A stretch of DNA of 64,000 nt from a bacterium (GCA_023133295.1 JAGLWT010000023.1:54483-118482), one strand, 5' to 3'; positions 43,989-52,330 are shown, numbered from the stretch's first letter. Program-made: numbers and translations. Notes: generated by a model not told the origin, from the letters alone.

Positions 43989-44178
43989 TTTCCAATCAAA
44001 CTATACTTAGGAATTCAATTGGATTTTGCACAAATGCAGCGACTGTCCCCGTTGCTACAAGAAAAGTCGTTTATACAGTGCTCTTTTAAGGGGAATTTTC
44101 AAATTGGACTAATACTTAGCAGATTCACTTGGATTTTGCACAAATGCAACCACTGTCCCCGTTACTATCCCCGTTACT
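43989..44178 (-). repeat. Two adjacent copies of dispersed repeat B
   Basis: 43989-44058 and 44092-44178 share ACTTAG..ATTCA.TTGGATTTTGC followed by ACAAATGCA and CACTGTCCCCGTT. The second copy is headed by a bare TTGAAA-containing promoter half. They fill the 324-bp gap between the convergent DUF2290 and AIPR genes; no gene is supported. Confidence 0.7.
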
Positions 44179-44218
44179 AAGTATTATATTAACTATTCAC
44201 AGAACATGTAGTTGGGAC

Positions 44219-45973
44219 TCATATTATTTCTCTCTTCGCTAATATACTTTCTAAATTGTCATTAATAAACTTGCTAAATTTATCAGCCTTGGCAATATTT
44301 ATCATATTCTCCTCTGAAAATTCTTTGGTATATTCAGCCAGCAACTCAATTAAAATATCCAAAGCTATTTTGAAATGATTCTGAGTTATTAAACTAATAT
44401 CGATTTTGGAGATATCTGTGTGGTTATATTTGACTTTCCCTGTATATATCGATGTAAAAATCCGTGAGAAGTGAAAAGCAAAATTTCTAATGTGCTTACT
44501 GTTTTTTGAAGGTACAGCTTGAACCGCATATGAATACATCTTCCTATGAATCAAACAACATTTTAAATATGCTTCGAACTCTCTATCTGGCGCAAATATT
44601 TGGTTATATTTTTTATCATTTTTTATCAATGTCGTCGGTTTTGACCTTGCCAAAGAGGGACTAAAATTAATAATAGCTTCTATTGACTGAGCAGCAAACT
44701 GAATACTAAATATTTTACTTGCCGGTTTTCCTTGATTTTTATAGTAATTTTTCTGACGATCATAATAATATCCTTTTTTTTCAAAGAATAATTCGAGGAA
44801 TCTTTGTATATCATCTGTTGCTCGTAAAAGAGTAGGAGGAATAGGATTCTGACTATTTGATGCAGATATAATTTTTGCTACTGTTTCTTTGTTATTCGTG
44901 GTAATTACTTTAACCAAAATCGACCTCTTATTCGAGGGATTATCTTTGTAATATTTAAATATAGAGTAGGAAGTCTGAAGGCCATTTACTACTTGGGGAT
45001 TATCAAGAAAGAGAATGTCAGGAGTAAATCGGCATTCTGAAACAATTATAGTAATACCATTGTTTAACCACCAAAAGTCTCGTTGCATATCGGTTTCAAG
45101 AGTTTTCCGGATCATATTGTTAACATCAACTTCGCCTTGATAATGACGAATATTGCTATCGAAGATATGTTCAAGTATGTTTCCAGTATCATCACTAATG
45201 AAATCTAAATAGTGATTTAAGTTCACCAGCCCAATATAACCATACTCTTCTTGATCTGACTCATTAGAGGCAAATGAAATCGGGTAAAGTCCGCCTTGCT
45301 GAAATTTCAACTCAAGACAATTACTTTCCTTTTCTTGATATTTTGATAATAATTCTTTAGCACTGAATAGATTAAATACAACACTAGTAGTAGGTATTAC
45401 AGCCTTTGCTTTTTTCTGAATTATCTTTAGCTTCTCTTTGAATGCTGGATTAGTTTCAATATTGTTCGCTCGACAGCAATAAATAAATGTAATATTCATT
45501 TCAGCGTTCTTTTTCACCGCTTGTTTCCAAATTTCGTGAAAGATACAGATTCGCTCTACAACCGTACTATTATAGGTTGATAGTAAACTTTTAGTCTCAG
45601 CCGAAAGATCAAAAAGTCTATCTTCAAACACAAGTATTTTATCAAGCACGTCTTCTTGAAATGAGGTTTTTCTCTTAAATTGGGACAAATATATAGCTAT
45701 TCTTGAATTTCCTGAAATTTTGATATCTTTACATTCATCAATAGAAAATACACTTCGATTATCAACCAAAACATTGAAGGAATCTATTCCGCCATCACCA
45801 CCACCATCAGTAATGCCTTTCTCTATTTCCTCAAAAGATAAATCGTGTTCTTTTGTTACTAATAAAGAGGCAAATATGTCAAATGCCCGATCTTCACTGT
45901 AATCAAGAATCTCATTTTTTAATATATATTCATTTGTGCACTCATCGAGAAGTATTGTATTATTTGATATCAT
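44219..45973 (-). CDS. AIPR (abortive infection phage resistance) family protein
   Basis: The 584-residue protein has an N-terminal Mrr-like nuclease region with DGGGDGGIDSFNV and IYLSQFKRKTS, which supply D and Q-x-K. The AIPR signature lies in the second half (DFWWLNNGITIIVSECRF, NPQVVNGLQTSYSIFKYYK). These are single-gene anti-phage proteins thought to cleave nucleic acid and stop the infected cell. A distant shared promoter lies at 46105, leaving a leader of about 125 bases. Confidence 0.87.
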   Translation of the reverse strand: MISNNTILLDECTNEYILKNEILDYSEDRAFDIFASLLVTKEHDLSFEEIEKGITDGGGDGGIDSFNVLVDNRSVFSIDECKDIKISGNSRIAIYLSQFKRKTSFQEDVLDKILVFEDRLFDLSAETKSLLSTYNSTVVERICIFHEIWKQAVKKNAEMNITFIYCCRANNIETNPAFKEKLKIIQKKAKAVIPTTSVVFNLFSAKELLSKYQEKESNCLELKFQQGGLYPISFASNESDQEEYGYIGLVNLNHYLDFISDDTGNILEHIFDSNIRHYQGEVDVNNMIRKTLETDMQRDFWWLNNGITIIVSECRFTPDILFLDNPQVVNGLQTSYSIFKYYKDNPSNKRSILVKVITTNNKETVAKIISASNSQNPIPPTLLRATDDIQRFLELFFEKKGYYYDRQKNYYKNQGKPASKIFSIQFAAQSIEAIINFSPSLARSKPTTLIKNDKKYNQIFAPDREFEAYLKCCLIHRKMYSYAVQAVPSKNSKHIRNFAFHFSRIFTSIYTGKVKYNHTDISKIDISLITQNHFKIALDILIELLAEYTKEFSEENMINIAKADKFSKFINDNLESILAKREII

Positions 45974-46104
45974 TTCAACCTCATATATTTCATAATTTTC
46001 TAATCTCCTTTACTCATCTCGAATTCTGAAGCAACAATCTCAATTCATTGCAATTTAGGACACAAATATTACTAACCAGATTATCATCTTGTGCCTTCAA
46101 GTAT

Positions 46105-46133
46105 ATTCTACTCAATTTAGTCAAGATTTTCAA
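46105..46133 (-). promoter_or_regulatory. Shared island promoter, copy 7 (AIPR)
   Basis: TTGAAA (46133-46128), the spacer ATCTTGACTAAATTGAG and TAGAAT (46110-46105). Confidence 0.65.
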
Positions 46134-46242
46134 ATAAGTGGAGTTTGATGGTATAGGAGACTGTTCGTTTGAAATCATGCCTAGCACACGCAATTATTTT
46201 ACACAGGAGAGTGGATTAGCTCGGAAATCTTAGTTTTACTTG

Positions 46243-48543
46243 CTAATCACTTCTAACTAACCATTCAATAATTTCGCATAAAAATTCATACTCATCTTCC
46301 TTCACATCATATGAGTGGAAGTTTTGATTTCGGATTGCTTCAAGTTTTTGCATCCATTTAGTCTTTGCTTCTTTACCACCTGAAATCTTTCTCTCCAGTG
46401 GTCTAGTGTAATCATCCTCAAAAGAAGAGATCCAATTTCTCCCATAAGTTGCAATTTTTCGATAGTCAATGATATTTAAACAGTCCCAAGGTTGGCATTC
46501 TCCTGTGGAATCAACTACTTTATAGTTTTTATCAGCAGCTCTCTTAATAGTTTCATCATAAACATTCTTTGGGAGACCTAATTTAAACCAGTTATCCCCA
46601 TGTAAAGCAAGTAATTTTTCTCGAAAATCTAATTTAAGGAAAGTTTCAATATCCCTGATCATTCCAAATGATTTATCAGTATAGTTCATATCTTGCTCTT
46701 TCCAATACTGTAGCATTCCTGTAGGATTGAATTCATTTCTTATTTTATGTATTTCCCTCTGAAGAATTCTCCAATACTTCGCTCTACCCCCAGTACCATA
46801 CTTCTGCCTCAATTCAAGTTTTTCTTCGGAAGAAAGATTCCTGAAATAATCAATGAGCGGGTCTAAGTAGTATATCATTGCTTCTACAAGTTTATTAGTA
46901 GTATCCGTCTTAGGGTTAATGCTTATGCTATCTACAAGATAATCAATAATATCACTGAATACCCTAATTAAGCTTTCAATTCCAGCATTTATTGTAAGAT
47001 AGCCATTCCCCAAATCACCCTGCCCCCAATCCTCTGGAAGCTTTTTCTTAAGATAACGGAAACTTTCCTGCAGAAAAGGGAACAGGACATTATAACTCTC
47101 ACTATTATTCCCTTTATAAAAAGTTCCATTTTCAGTTATAGCGGTTTTAGTAAACTTACCAAAGTAGTTGCTACGGTCTAATCCAACTTTAATAGTGTCA
47201 ATAGTAATACAACGAGTATTTGATTTGGTATTTTCACCGATAATTATTCGATTAAATAGTGGTGAAGCTATTTCTTCTCCCAAGTCCATTGCAATCTGAA
47301 GCTTAAGAGCTTTTATTCTTTCAATAAGATTCTCTGAGTCCCATAAGAGATCAGAATTCAAGGTATTTCGAAGATTTTTTGGTACAGCTTTCTGGTTTTC
47401 ATTAATTTGCATAAACAAGCTTACTTGTTCTTCTCTTTTCAGATCAACAAAAGCTACTACAGGAATTGCATTTTTGCTTTTATATTCAGAATTAGCGTAT
47501 CCATAAAGTCTATGTTGTCCATCTATAATGAAAACAGAGCGGTATTTCCTAGGTAGATGTAAAATTCCGATTCGAGATAGAGAGTTTTTCGATTGTAAAC
47601 TGGATATATCAAACTGTAGAGCTCTCTTTTTTGTTTCAATGTTAATAACAATTGAATTCGGAAAAAAGCCTTCGTTCTCAATAAACTCATGGACCTTTTT
47701 TAAACGGGCTTTTTTTATCAATCGCTGATATGTAGGCATAAATCTCTTATTGGCCTTATTGCGGTGAAGCACATAACTGATTTTCAAAAGCTTCTCTGGT
47801 TCAATCGAAAATGAGTAGTAAGTATGTCCCCCCATTTTGCCCTCAATTGCCGGTATTTCATTTTGCATCTCCGGGATCTCCTGGCCTTCAAAAAGATTTC
47901 CAAGAAGCTGAAATCTTGCTGATACGCCAAGATGTTGAGTGAGATTTGAGTAGTAATCAATAACTTCACCGTTAAAATGAAGTATTTTAAATTCTTTTAG
48001 CCTTTCAATATCAGGCGCAGATAGGACATAATTTCTAGTTGCGAAAATAAATTTTACTTTGTGCTTTATATTTGGATATAACTTATTAAGAATTTTGATA
48101 ATCCCACTTCTCCTAGCACCTAAAGCTTCAATTGGCTCTTTAAAATTTCCTTTCTTAGGTTCTCCTTCAGTGGCTTTACACTCAATTATTAGAATGGTTT
48201 CACTATCTTTTGCAAAAACATCTATTTGTTGAGTTAATGATAAGTCGCTCGTCGAATAGGGCAAATGGAAGTTACGATCTTTATTCATGTAGGTAAACCC
48301 GATTTTTGCGAATATTGCCCACACTTGATCCTCGAAAATCATGTCAAAGGGTTTGTGCTTACGCATTCGAATTACATGCTTAAATTTTTTATCAACTTCC
48401 CAACCCAAAGACTCATATCTCTCTTGTGATTCAGGTAGAATACTTTTGTAAATATATAATTTCTTTCTACTAGTGATTGCTTTTACTAATTTGTTCTCGG
48501 ATATTAAACCGTCCAGGAATTGAGATTTTAGTTTCTCATTCAT
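46243..48543 (-). CDS. DGQHR-domain (DndB-like) protein fused to an N-terminal nuclease domain
   Basis: The 766-residue protein has a PD-(D/E)XK-type domain at about 50-180 (SLTQQIDVFAKDSETILIIECKA contains D, E and K). A DGQHR domain follows, with IDGQHRLYGYANSEYKSKN near 341 and LFMQINENQKAVPKNLRNTL, as in DndB, the ATP/DNA-binding regulator of phosphorothioation loci. The C-terminal 200 residues are unrecognised. No dndACDE gene is present. The gene starts three bases after the Dam methylase stop, so the two are coupled. It is a possible restriction effector protecting against DNA lacking the methylase mark. Confidence 0.75.
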   Translation of the reverse strand: MNEKLKSQFLDGLISENKLVKAITSRKKLYIYKSILPESQERYESLGWEVDKKFKHVIRMRKHKPFDMIFEDQVWAIFAKIGFTYMNKDRNFHLPYSTSDLSLTQQIDVFAKDSETILIIECKATEGEPKKGNFKEPIEALGARRSGIIKILNKLYPNIKHKVKFIFATRNYVLSAPDIERLKEFKILHFNGEVIDYYSNLTQHLGVSARFQLLGNLFEGQEIPEMQNEIPAIEGKMGGHTYYSFSIEPEKLLKISYVLHRNKANKRFMPTYQRLIKKARLKKVHEFIENEGFFPNSIVINIETKKRALQFDISSLQSKNSLSRIGILHLPRKYRSVFIIDGQHRLYGYANSEYKSKNAIPVVAFVDLKREEQVSLFMQINENQKAVPKNLRNTLNSDLLWDSENLIERIKALKLQIAMDLGEEIASPLFNRIIIGENTKSNTRCITIDTIKVGLDRSNYFGKFTKTAITENGTFYKGNNSESYNVLFPFLQESFRYLKKKLPEDWGQGDLGNGYLTINAGIESLIRVFSDIIDYLVDSISINPKTDTTNKLVEAMIYYLDPLIDYFRNLSSEEKLELRQKYGTGGRAKYWRILQREIHKIRNEFNPTGMLQYWKEQDMNYTDKSFGMIRDIETFLKLDFREKLLALHGDNWFKLGLPKNVYDETIKRAADKNYKVVDSTGECQPWDCLNIIDYRKIATYGRNWISSFEDDYTRPLERKISGGKEAKTKWMQKLEAIRNQNFHSYDVKEDEYEFLCEIIEWLVRSD

Positions 48544-48546
48544 GGT

Positions 48547-49401
48547 TCAACCTAAATTTGTAAAAATGTACTCGGAGGTTTGCCCTCTTTTAGCATTCAC
48601 TCCACCAATTAAATTAGCTCGATTCAATTTCACAATATTATCTCCTTTATCAAAAATTGAGTGTATTTTTTTATGTGCAGCATTTGTAAGAATGTAATAC
48701 GCTTTTCGTAATTTAATATAGTCAATTAATTCACTCAGCCTTTCTTGATCCGAAAGTGAAAATAGTTTTTTATTGTACTTAATAAAATTGTTTTTGTTAT
48801 GTGATACCGTATACGGTGGATCAAGAAATATTAAATCCCCTTCGTCAACATGATTTTTGAGGATAGAGAAATCTCCATAGCTAAGTGTGGCCTTTTTCAG
48901 TCGACGACTAACTAATCTTAATTTATCCGGTTCCAAAAATTCTTTGGTTCGGAAACCATATGGAACATTATATTCTCCTTTCAAATTTACTCTATATAAG
49001 CCATTATAGGAAGTTTGGTTCAAATATATGAAACGAGCAGCTTTTTCAACTGGATGAATAACTACTTTACTTCTTAAACTATAGTAAAATTTCTCTGTAT
49101 TTCTGTATGTTTTAAGAATATCTATTACTTCTTCTGAATGCAGTCGAAGAGAGGAGTAAGTCTCGATTAATTCTTTATTCAAATCGGATAAATATGACTT
49201 TCTTTTTGGGTTTATTGAAAGAAATACTGCCGCTCCTCCTAAAAATGGCTCATGATAATTGTTAAAACCTGTTTTAGGTATAAGAGTCCTTATATAACTT
49301 ATTAACCATCTCTTTCCTCCAGCCCATCTTAGACATGGTTTAACTACTGGAGTTTTTGTCAAATTATCTTCAGGCATCTGATTAAAATCCATACTCTTCA
49401 T
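48547..49401 (-). CDS. DNA adenine-N6 methyltransferase (Dam/D12 class)
   Basis: The 284-residue protein has the D12-class motifs: PCLRWAGGKRWL (SAM-binding motif I, about 22-33), HEPFLGGAAVFLS, AARFIYLNQTSYNGLYRVN, GDLIFLDPPYTVSH (catalytic DPPY near 196), and the C-terminal RGQTSEYIFTNLG. It transfers methyl to N6 of adenine in a short, unknown recognition sequence. It is directly followed by the DGQHR/nuclease gene, implying a modification component. The start is uncertain, ATG at 49401 or 49392. Confidence 0.9.
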   Translation of the reverse strand: MKSMDFNQMPEDNLTKTPVVKPCLRWAGGKRWLISYIRTLIPKTGFNNYHEPFLGGAAVFLSINPKRKSYLSDLNKELIETYSSLRLHSEEVIDILKTYRNTEKFYYSLRSKVVIHPVEKAARFIYLNQTSYNGLYRVNLKGEYNVPYGFRTKEFLEPDKLRLVSRRLKKATLSYGDFSILKNHVDEGDLIFLDPPYTVSHNKNNFIKYNKKLFSLSDQERLSELIDYIKLRKAYYILTNAAHKKIHSIFDKGDNIVKLNRANLIGGVNAKRGQTSEYIFTNLG

Positions 49402-49461
49402 GTTTCTTGCTATAAGGGACCATTAGTCGCCGAAGACGGTGGCTTGCAAAGTTAACAAAAC

Positions 49462-49905
49462 TCATTCCTTAACCATAGCCGGATCTTCTTCACCAGTTGA
49501 TGCCTCTTGCATTTTCACAAATATCGTGGAGTGGCGCATGGCGTCAAAGAGAAGCAGAGTTGAGGAGATCATACAGCCGTTCAAGAGTGCAAATTTTGGG
49601 AAAATGCTGAGTTTTTCTAAAGTAAGACCAAATGCAACTCCGCCAAGTTGCATCAAAAGAAAATAACCTATGACATTAACATAGGGGCGATACCATTTAG
49701 GGTCCCGATCCTTGCGCGCAAACACTATTAAGCAACCCAGATACACCAAGGGCATAGGCATATGTATAGATCCATCTGAAAGAAGTCCGAATCTATTCAG
49801 AATAATTGGCATAACAAAGGTCAGCAGCACATAGGAAAGTAAGATCACTATCCATTTATTTGACTTCCAGACCCATTTGACTCTATCTTCAACCATATTT
49901 CTCAT
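49462..49905 (-). CDS. Small four-helix membrane protein
   Basis: The 147-residue protein has four likely membrane helices (WIVILLSYVLLTFVMPIIL, PLVYLGCLIVFA, YVNVIGYFLLMQLGGVAFG, FALLNGCMISSTLLLFDA) and a short acidic tail. The family is not recognised. It stands alone on the minus strand beyond the Dam gene and may be independent of it. Confidence 0.6.
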   Translation of the reverse strand: MRNMVEDRVKWVWKSNKWIVILLSYVLLTFVMPIILNRFGLLSDGSIHMPMPLVYLGCLIVFARKDRDPKWYRPYVNVIGYFLLMQLGGVAFGLTLEKLSIFPKFALLNGCMISSTLLLFDAMRHSTIFVKMQEASTGEEDPAMVKE

Positions 49906-50094
49906 GCGTTATTATAATTCTTTTATCATTACGAAGCAAATTTCCAAAAGAACTGGTTAAAAAGGTTGAAAAGTTAAAGAGGTAATAAGATAACTGGATG
50001 CCACGCTACGCTCTGCATGACAGAATATAGTGAAGAGGGAAGAAGAGAAGAAGGTAAATGATGGATTCCCGCCTTCGCTGGAATAACATATTCT
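49906..50094. other. Gene-free spacer
   Basis: No gene is supported. GATGCCACGCTACGCTCTGC and GATGGATTCCCGCC words belong to the repeat vocabulary described elsewhere. Confidence 0.4.
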
Positions 50095-50285
50095 CCTTAT
50101 GGGAAATTTTCTTGTCTTCACCCTCTCCTTCTCTTTCTCTTTCTCCGTCTGGAATTTTCTTATCTCCTCTTTCTCGTATTTCCCGTTCCCTTCGCATGAT
50201 ATTTTGTCAACAGAAATAGGGACGGAGGTTGTTTTTGTTGCATTTTGAGTTTATTTTTAGTATATATGATCGGTGAACCAGCGTC
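50095..50285 (+). repeat. Dispersed composite repeat R, copy 2
   Basis: A pyrimidine-rich arm (CTCTCCTTCTCTTTCTC, TTTCTCGTATTTCCCGTTCC) is followed by AATAGGGACGGAGG, TTTGTTGCATTTTGAG, TTTATTTTTAGTAT and GATCGGTGAACCAGCG. It matches 38205-38376 inverted, including the outermost GATC..TGA.CCAGCG end. Confidence 0.75.
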
Positions 50286-50349
50286 TCAGATTCCTGAAGA
50301 AAGAGAGTTCAGATATTCATGAGAAAGTCTCTGAACTTAACTTCTCCCA

Positions 50350-50898
50350 TTATTTCGATCTGCTCTTATACTTGTCTCTGAATTTCTTGAATTCTGCTAG
50401 TTTTCCCTCTTGTTCGGACCATAATTCGATGTCTTCCAGATCAATTTTCTGCGCTTCTGCAACTAAAAGAGCTTGCTCAAAAGACTGTGGATCAGACTAG
50501 TGATAATACACGGCAAGTCTATCTTTTACGCAATCCGTCGGTGAAAGAAGCGTGATCGTGCCATTTTGATTTTGCATTTCGTTAAAATTTTCAATCGGCG
50601 ATGATTCACCCAAGGAAACAGGATATGGCAGAAATTCTAAGTAGAATTCACATTCTGTATTTACAAATCGATTCGGCCCCTCTTGAAGAAAATCGATTTT
50701 TTCGAGAAATGGTTTGATCTCCTTTACGGGATTAGAGACTACATAATCTAAATCACCGGACATATATTCGTTATGACTGTATATTGTTACGCAAGCCCCA
50801 CCCACAAGCACAGCCTTAATACCATTTTTCCTCAAGGTTCTGGAAATTAGGCCGGCTAAATCCTCAATTGAAATATTTTTAAGATCAATTTGCTTCAT
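50350..50898 (-). pseudogene. Nucleotidyltransferase (MNT/AbiEii-like) interrupted by an amber codon
   Basis: The first 133 codons encode a nucleotidyltransferase with LVGGACVTIYSHNEYMSGDLDYV (GG then D-x-D), ending at TAG 50499-50497 just after DRLAVYYH. The same frame stays open for another 48 codons (SDPQSFEQALLVAEAQ to KYKSRSK) to TAA at 50352-50350, and this tail reads like the natural end of the domain. A single TGG-to-TAG change explains the break. The gene overlaps the upstream HTH gene by four bases (ATGA). It is either a recently inactivated toxin-like gene or one made by readthrough. Confidence 0.72.
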
Positions 50899-51224
50899 AG
50901 TGGTTTACCCTTTTTCCGAGGACGGGTTCTTTTTCTGTAATATTTCTGTAACTCCTTTTCGGAAACTAAATTCATAGCTTTGCCAAGTAGGTTCTCCAAC
51001 TCCTTCAGAAATACATATCTTGGATTGAATACATATAACCGCGTGTTTCCCTTTTTCTGGCTCACTACCACACCACCCTCTTCAAGTCTTTGCAGCTGTT
51101 GTTGAATCCCGTTTAGAGAGATATTAAAATTATCACTGATCTGTTTGCCGTATCCCTCCTTATATGTGTAAAGGAATAGAAGCACTTTTTCAATTGTACT
51201 GTTTCCAAAAATTGCCTCTAACAT
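50895..51224 (-). CDS. Winged-helix DNA-binding protein paired with the nucleotidyltransferase
   Basis: The 109-residue protein starts at MLEAIFGNST (GGAGG upstream); a GTG-type longer frame adds 13 codons and is not preferred. EKVLLFLYTYKEGYGKQISDNFNISLNGIQQQLQRLEEGGVVVSQKKGNTRLYVFNPRY is a complete winged helix, with a basic tail. Its last bases overlap the nucleotidyltransferase start. It is probably the antitoxin/autorepressor of a two-gene unit whose partner is now truncated by an amber codon. Confidence 0.75.
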   Translation of the reverse strand: MLEAIFGNSTIEKVLLFLYTYKEGYGKQISDNFNISLNGIQQQLQRLEEGGVVVSQKKGNTRLYVFNPRYVFLKELENLLGKAMNLVSEKELQKYYRKRTRPRKKGKPL

Positions 51225-51339
51225 ATTGCCTCCGTTTCTCCATGGTCGTGAAATCCATACCATATTATATGGTTATCCTACCATATTTCATGGTACTTGT
51301 CAAGTTCTTCCAGAAAAGCAAAGATAGGGGCGGCGGGTA
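51225..51339. other. Promoter region of the HTH/nucleotidyltransferase pair
   Basis: It contains a near-palindromic ACCATATTATATGGT (51259-51273), with ACCATATTTCATGGT following at 51279-51293. These two related 15-bp half-palindromes 20 bp apart are a good candidate operator for the winged-helix protein. Confidence 0.5.
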
Positions 51340-51760
51340 AAGAGAAATTGACAATGGACAATGACGCTTCGCAGTGCACAAGTGACAAGTGCACACGAGC
51401 ACAAGCGACAAGTGCACAAGCGCACACGAGCACAAGCGACAAGAGCACATGAGCACAAGCGACAAGAGCACAAGGCACAAGTGCAGAAGTTAATAAGAGA
51501 AATTGACAATGGACAATTGATACGCTTCGCAGTGCACAAGCGACAAGCGCACACGAGCACAAGCGCACACGAGCACAAGCGACAAGAGCACATGAGCACA
51601 AGCGACAAAAGCACAAGTGACAAGAGCACACGAGCACAAGTGACAAGAGCGCAAGCGCACACGAGCACAAGAGCACAAGCGACAAGTGCACAAGCGACAA
51701 GTGCACAAGCGACAAGTGCACAAGCGCACACGAGCACAAGTGACAAGCAATGCAGAGCTT
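51340..51760. repeat. Dense 420-bp array of GCACAAG/CGACAAG words
   Basis: Imperfect seven-base words (GCACAAG, TGACAAG, CGACAAG, GAGCACA, CACACGA) tile almost the whole interval, interrupted once by TTGACAATGGACAATTG near 51503-51520. Two GCTTCGCAGTGCACAAG segments (about 51365 and 51530) link it to the coding words of the 25.6-kb gene. All frames are open in places but no real gene is supported. Confidence 0.9.
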
Positions 51761-52079
51761 GCTCAGCAAGTGTGAGGTGTGAAGTGTAAAGTGGGAAAAT
51801 ACAATGAAGAATTTCGCTTCGCAGAGGTTGGAGGCCTATGGAGAAGTGAATAGTGAACAATGAATAGTGAACAATGAAAAGCAAGTGGACCCAGTGTCCC
51901 AGGGACAGAATACAGTGAATAGTGAAAAGTGAATAATGAATAGTGAGGAAAAACACAAGAAGTAAATGCCAGCTGGATCTTTCGTTTCACTCAAGATGAC
52001 GAAATATAATGAAGAATTGGGAAATGAGGGTTGAAGAATGAAAGAGAGAGGGATGGATTCCCAATCGAGTTGGGAATGA
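51761..52079. repeat. Modular repeat block in plus orientation
   Basis: In order it has GTGTGAG/GTGTGAA/GTGTAAA words, GGTTGGAGGCC, GTGAATAGTGAACAATGAAT words and GGACCCAGTGTCCCAGGG. ACACAAGAAGTAAATGCCAG, a hairpin-like GGATCTTTCG...CAAGATGAC, and GATTCCCAATCG..TTGGGAATGAC close it. The same order recurs near 59170-59265 and 63585-63675. No gene is supported. Confidence 0.7.
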
Positions 52080-52275
52080 CGGATTCTCCGTATGGAGATT
52101 TCCCTTACCTTTCCCTTGTCCTATTTCCTATTTCCTCTCTTTTCTTCCTTCCCCTCTCGTATCTCCTGTTCCTTTCGAATCAACAACAGGGACAGTGGTT
52201 GACATTGTTGACATAAAAGAGAAATAGGGACGGAGGTATGTTTTGTTGCATTTTGAGTTTATTTTTAGTATCACT
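52080..52275 (+). repeat. Dispersed composite repeat R, copy 3
   Basis: It shares the pyrimidine-rich arm, AATAGGGACGGAGG, TTTTGTTGCATTTTGAG and TTTATTTTTAGTAT with the other two copies; the outer end differs. A GGGACAGTGGTTGACATTG segment at 52189-52207 links it to repeat B. Confidence 0.7.
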
Positions 52276-52294
52276 AATCCCAATGGAGAATGGC

Positions 52295-52330
52295 ATTTTC
52301 GTATTTTCGTAATTACGAAAATACGAAAAT
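52295..52330. repeat. Perfect 36-bp palindrome of the octamer-dyad family
   Basis: ATTTTCGT twice, an AATT centre, ACGAAAAT twice; all 18 pairs match. It lies 20 bp after repeat R copy 3. Confidence 0.95.

Noticed and set aside
46243..49401. Phosphorothioation (Dnd) locus
   Set aside because: Only a DndB-like DGQHR domain is present; dndA, C, D, E or dpt genes are missing, and the neighbour is an adenine methylase.
50273..50500. Plus-strand 75-codon frame
   Set aside because: It is antisense to the distal part of the amber-interrupted nucleotidyltransferase, which explains why that DNA looks coding.
29455..51224. Integrative element with integrase and att sites
   Set aside because: No integrase, transposase or tRNA gene was found in the interval, so boundaries cannot be supported.
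51340..51760. CRISPR array
   Set aside because: The units are contiguous seven-base words without fixed-length unique spacers, and no cas1/cas2 genes are present. The Cas4-like protein is not in a CRISPR context.
51265..51990. Cys/Leu-rich frames in the 51.3-52 kb spacer, up to 218 codons
   Set aside because: Produced by the short-word array; all frames are similarly open, and no ribosome site or family pattern exists.
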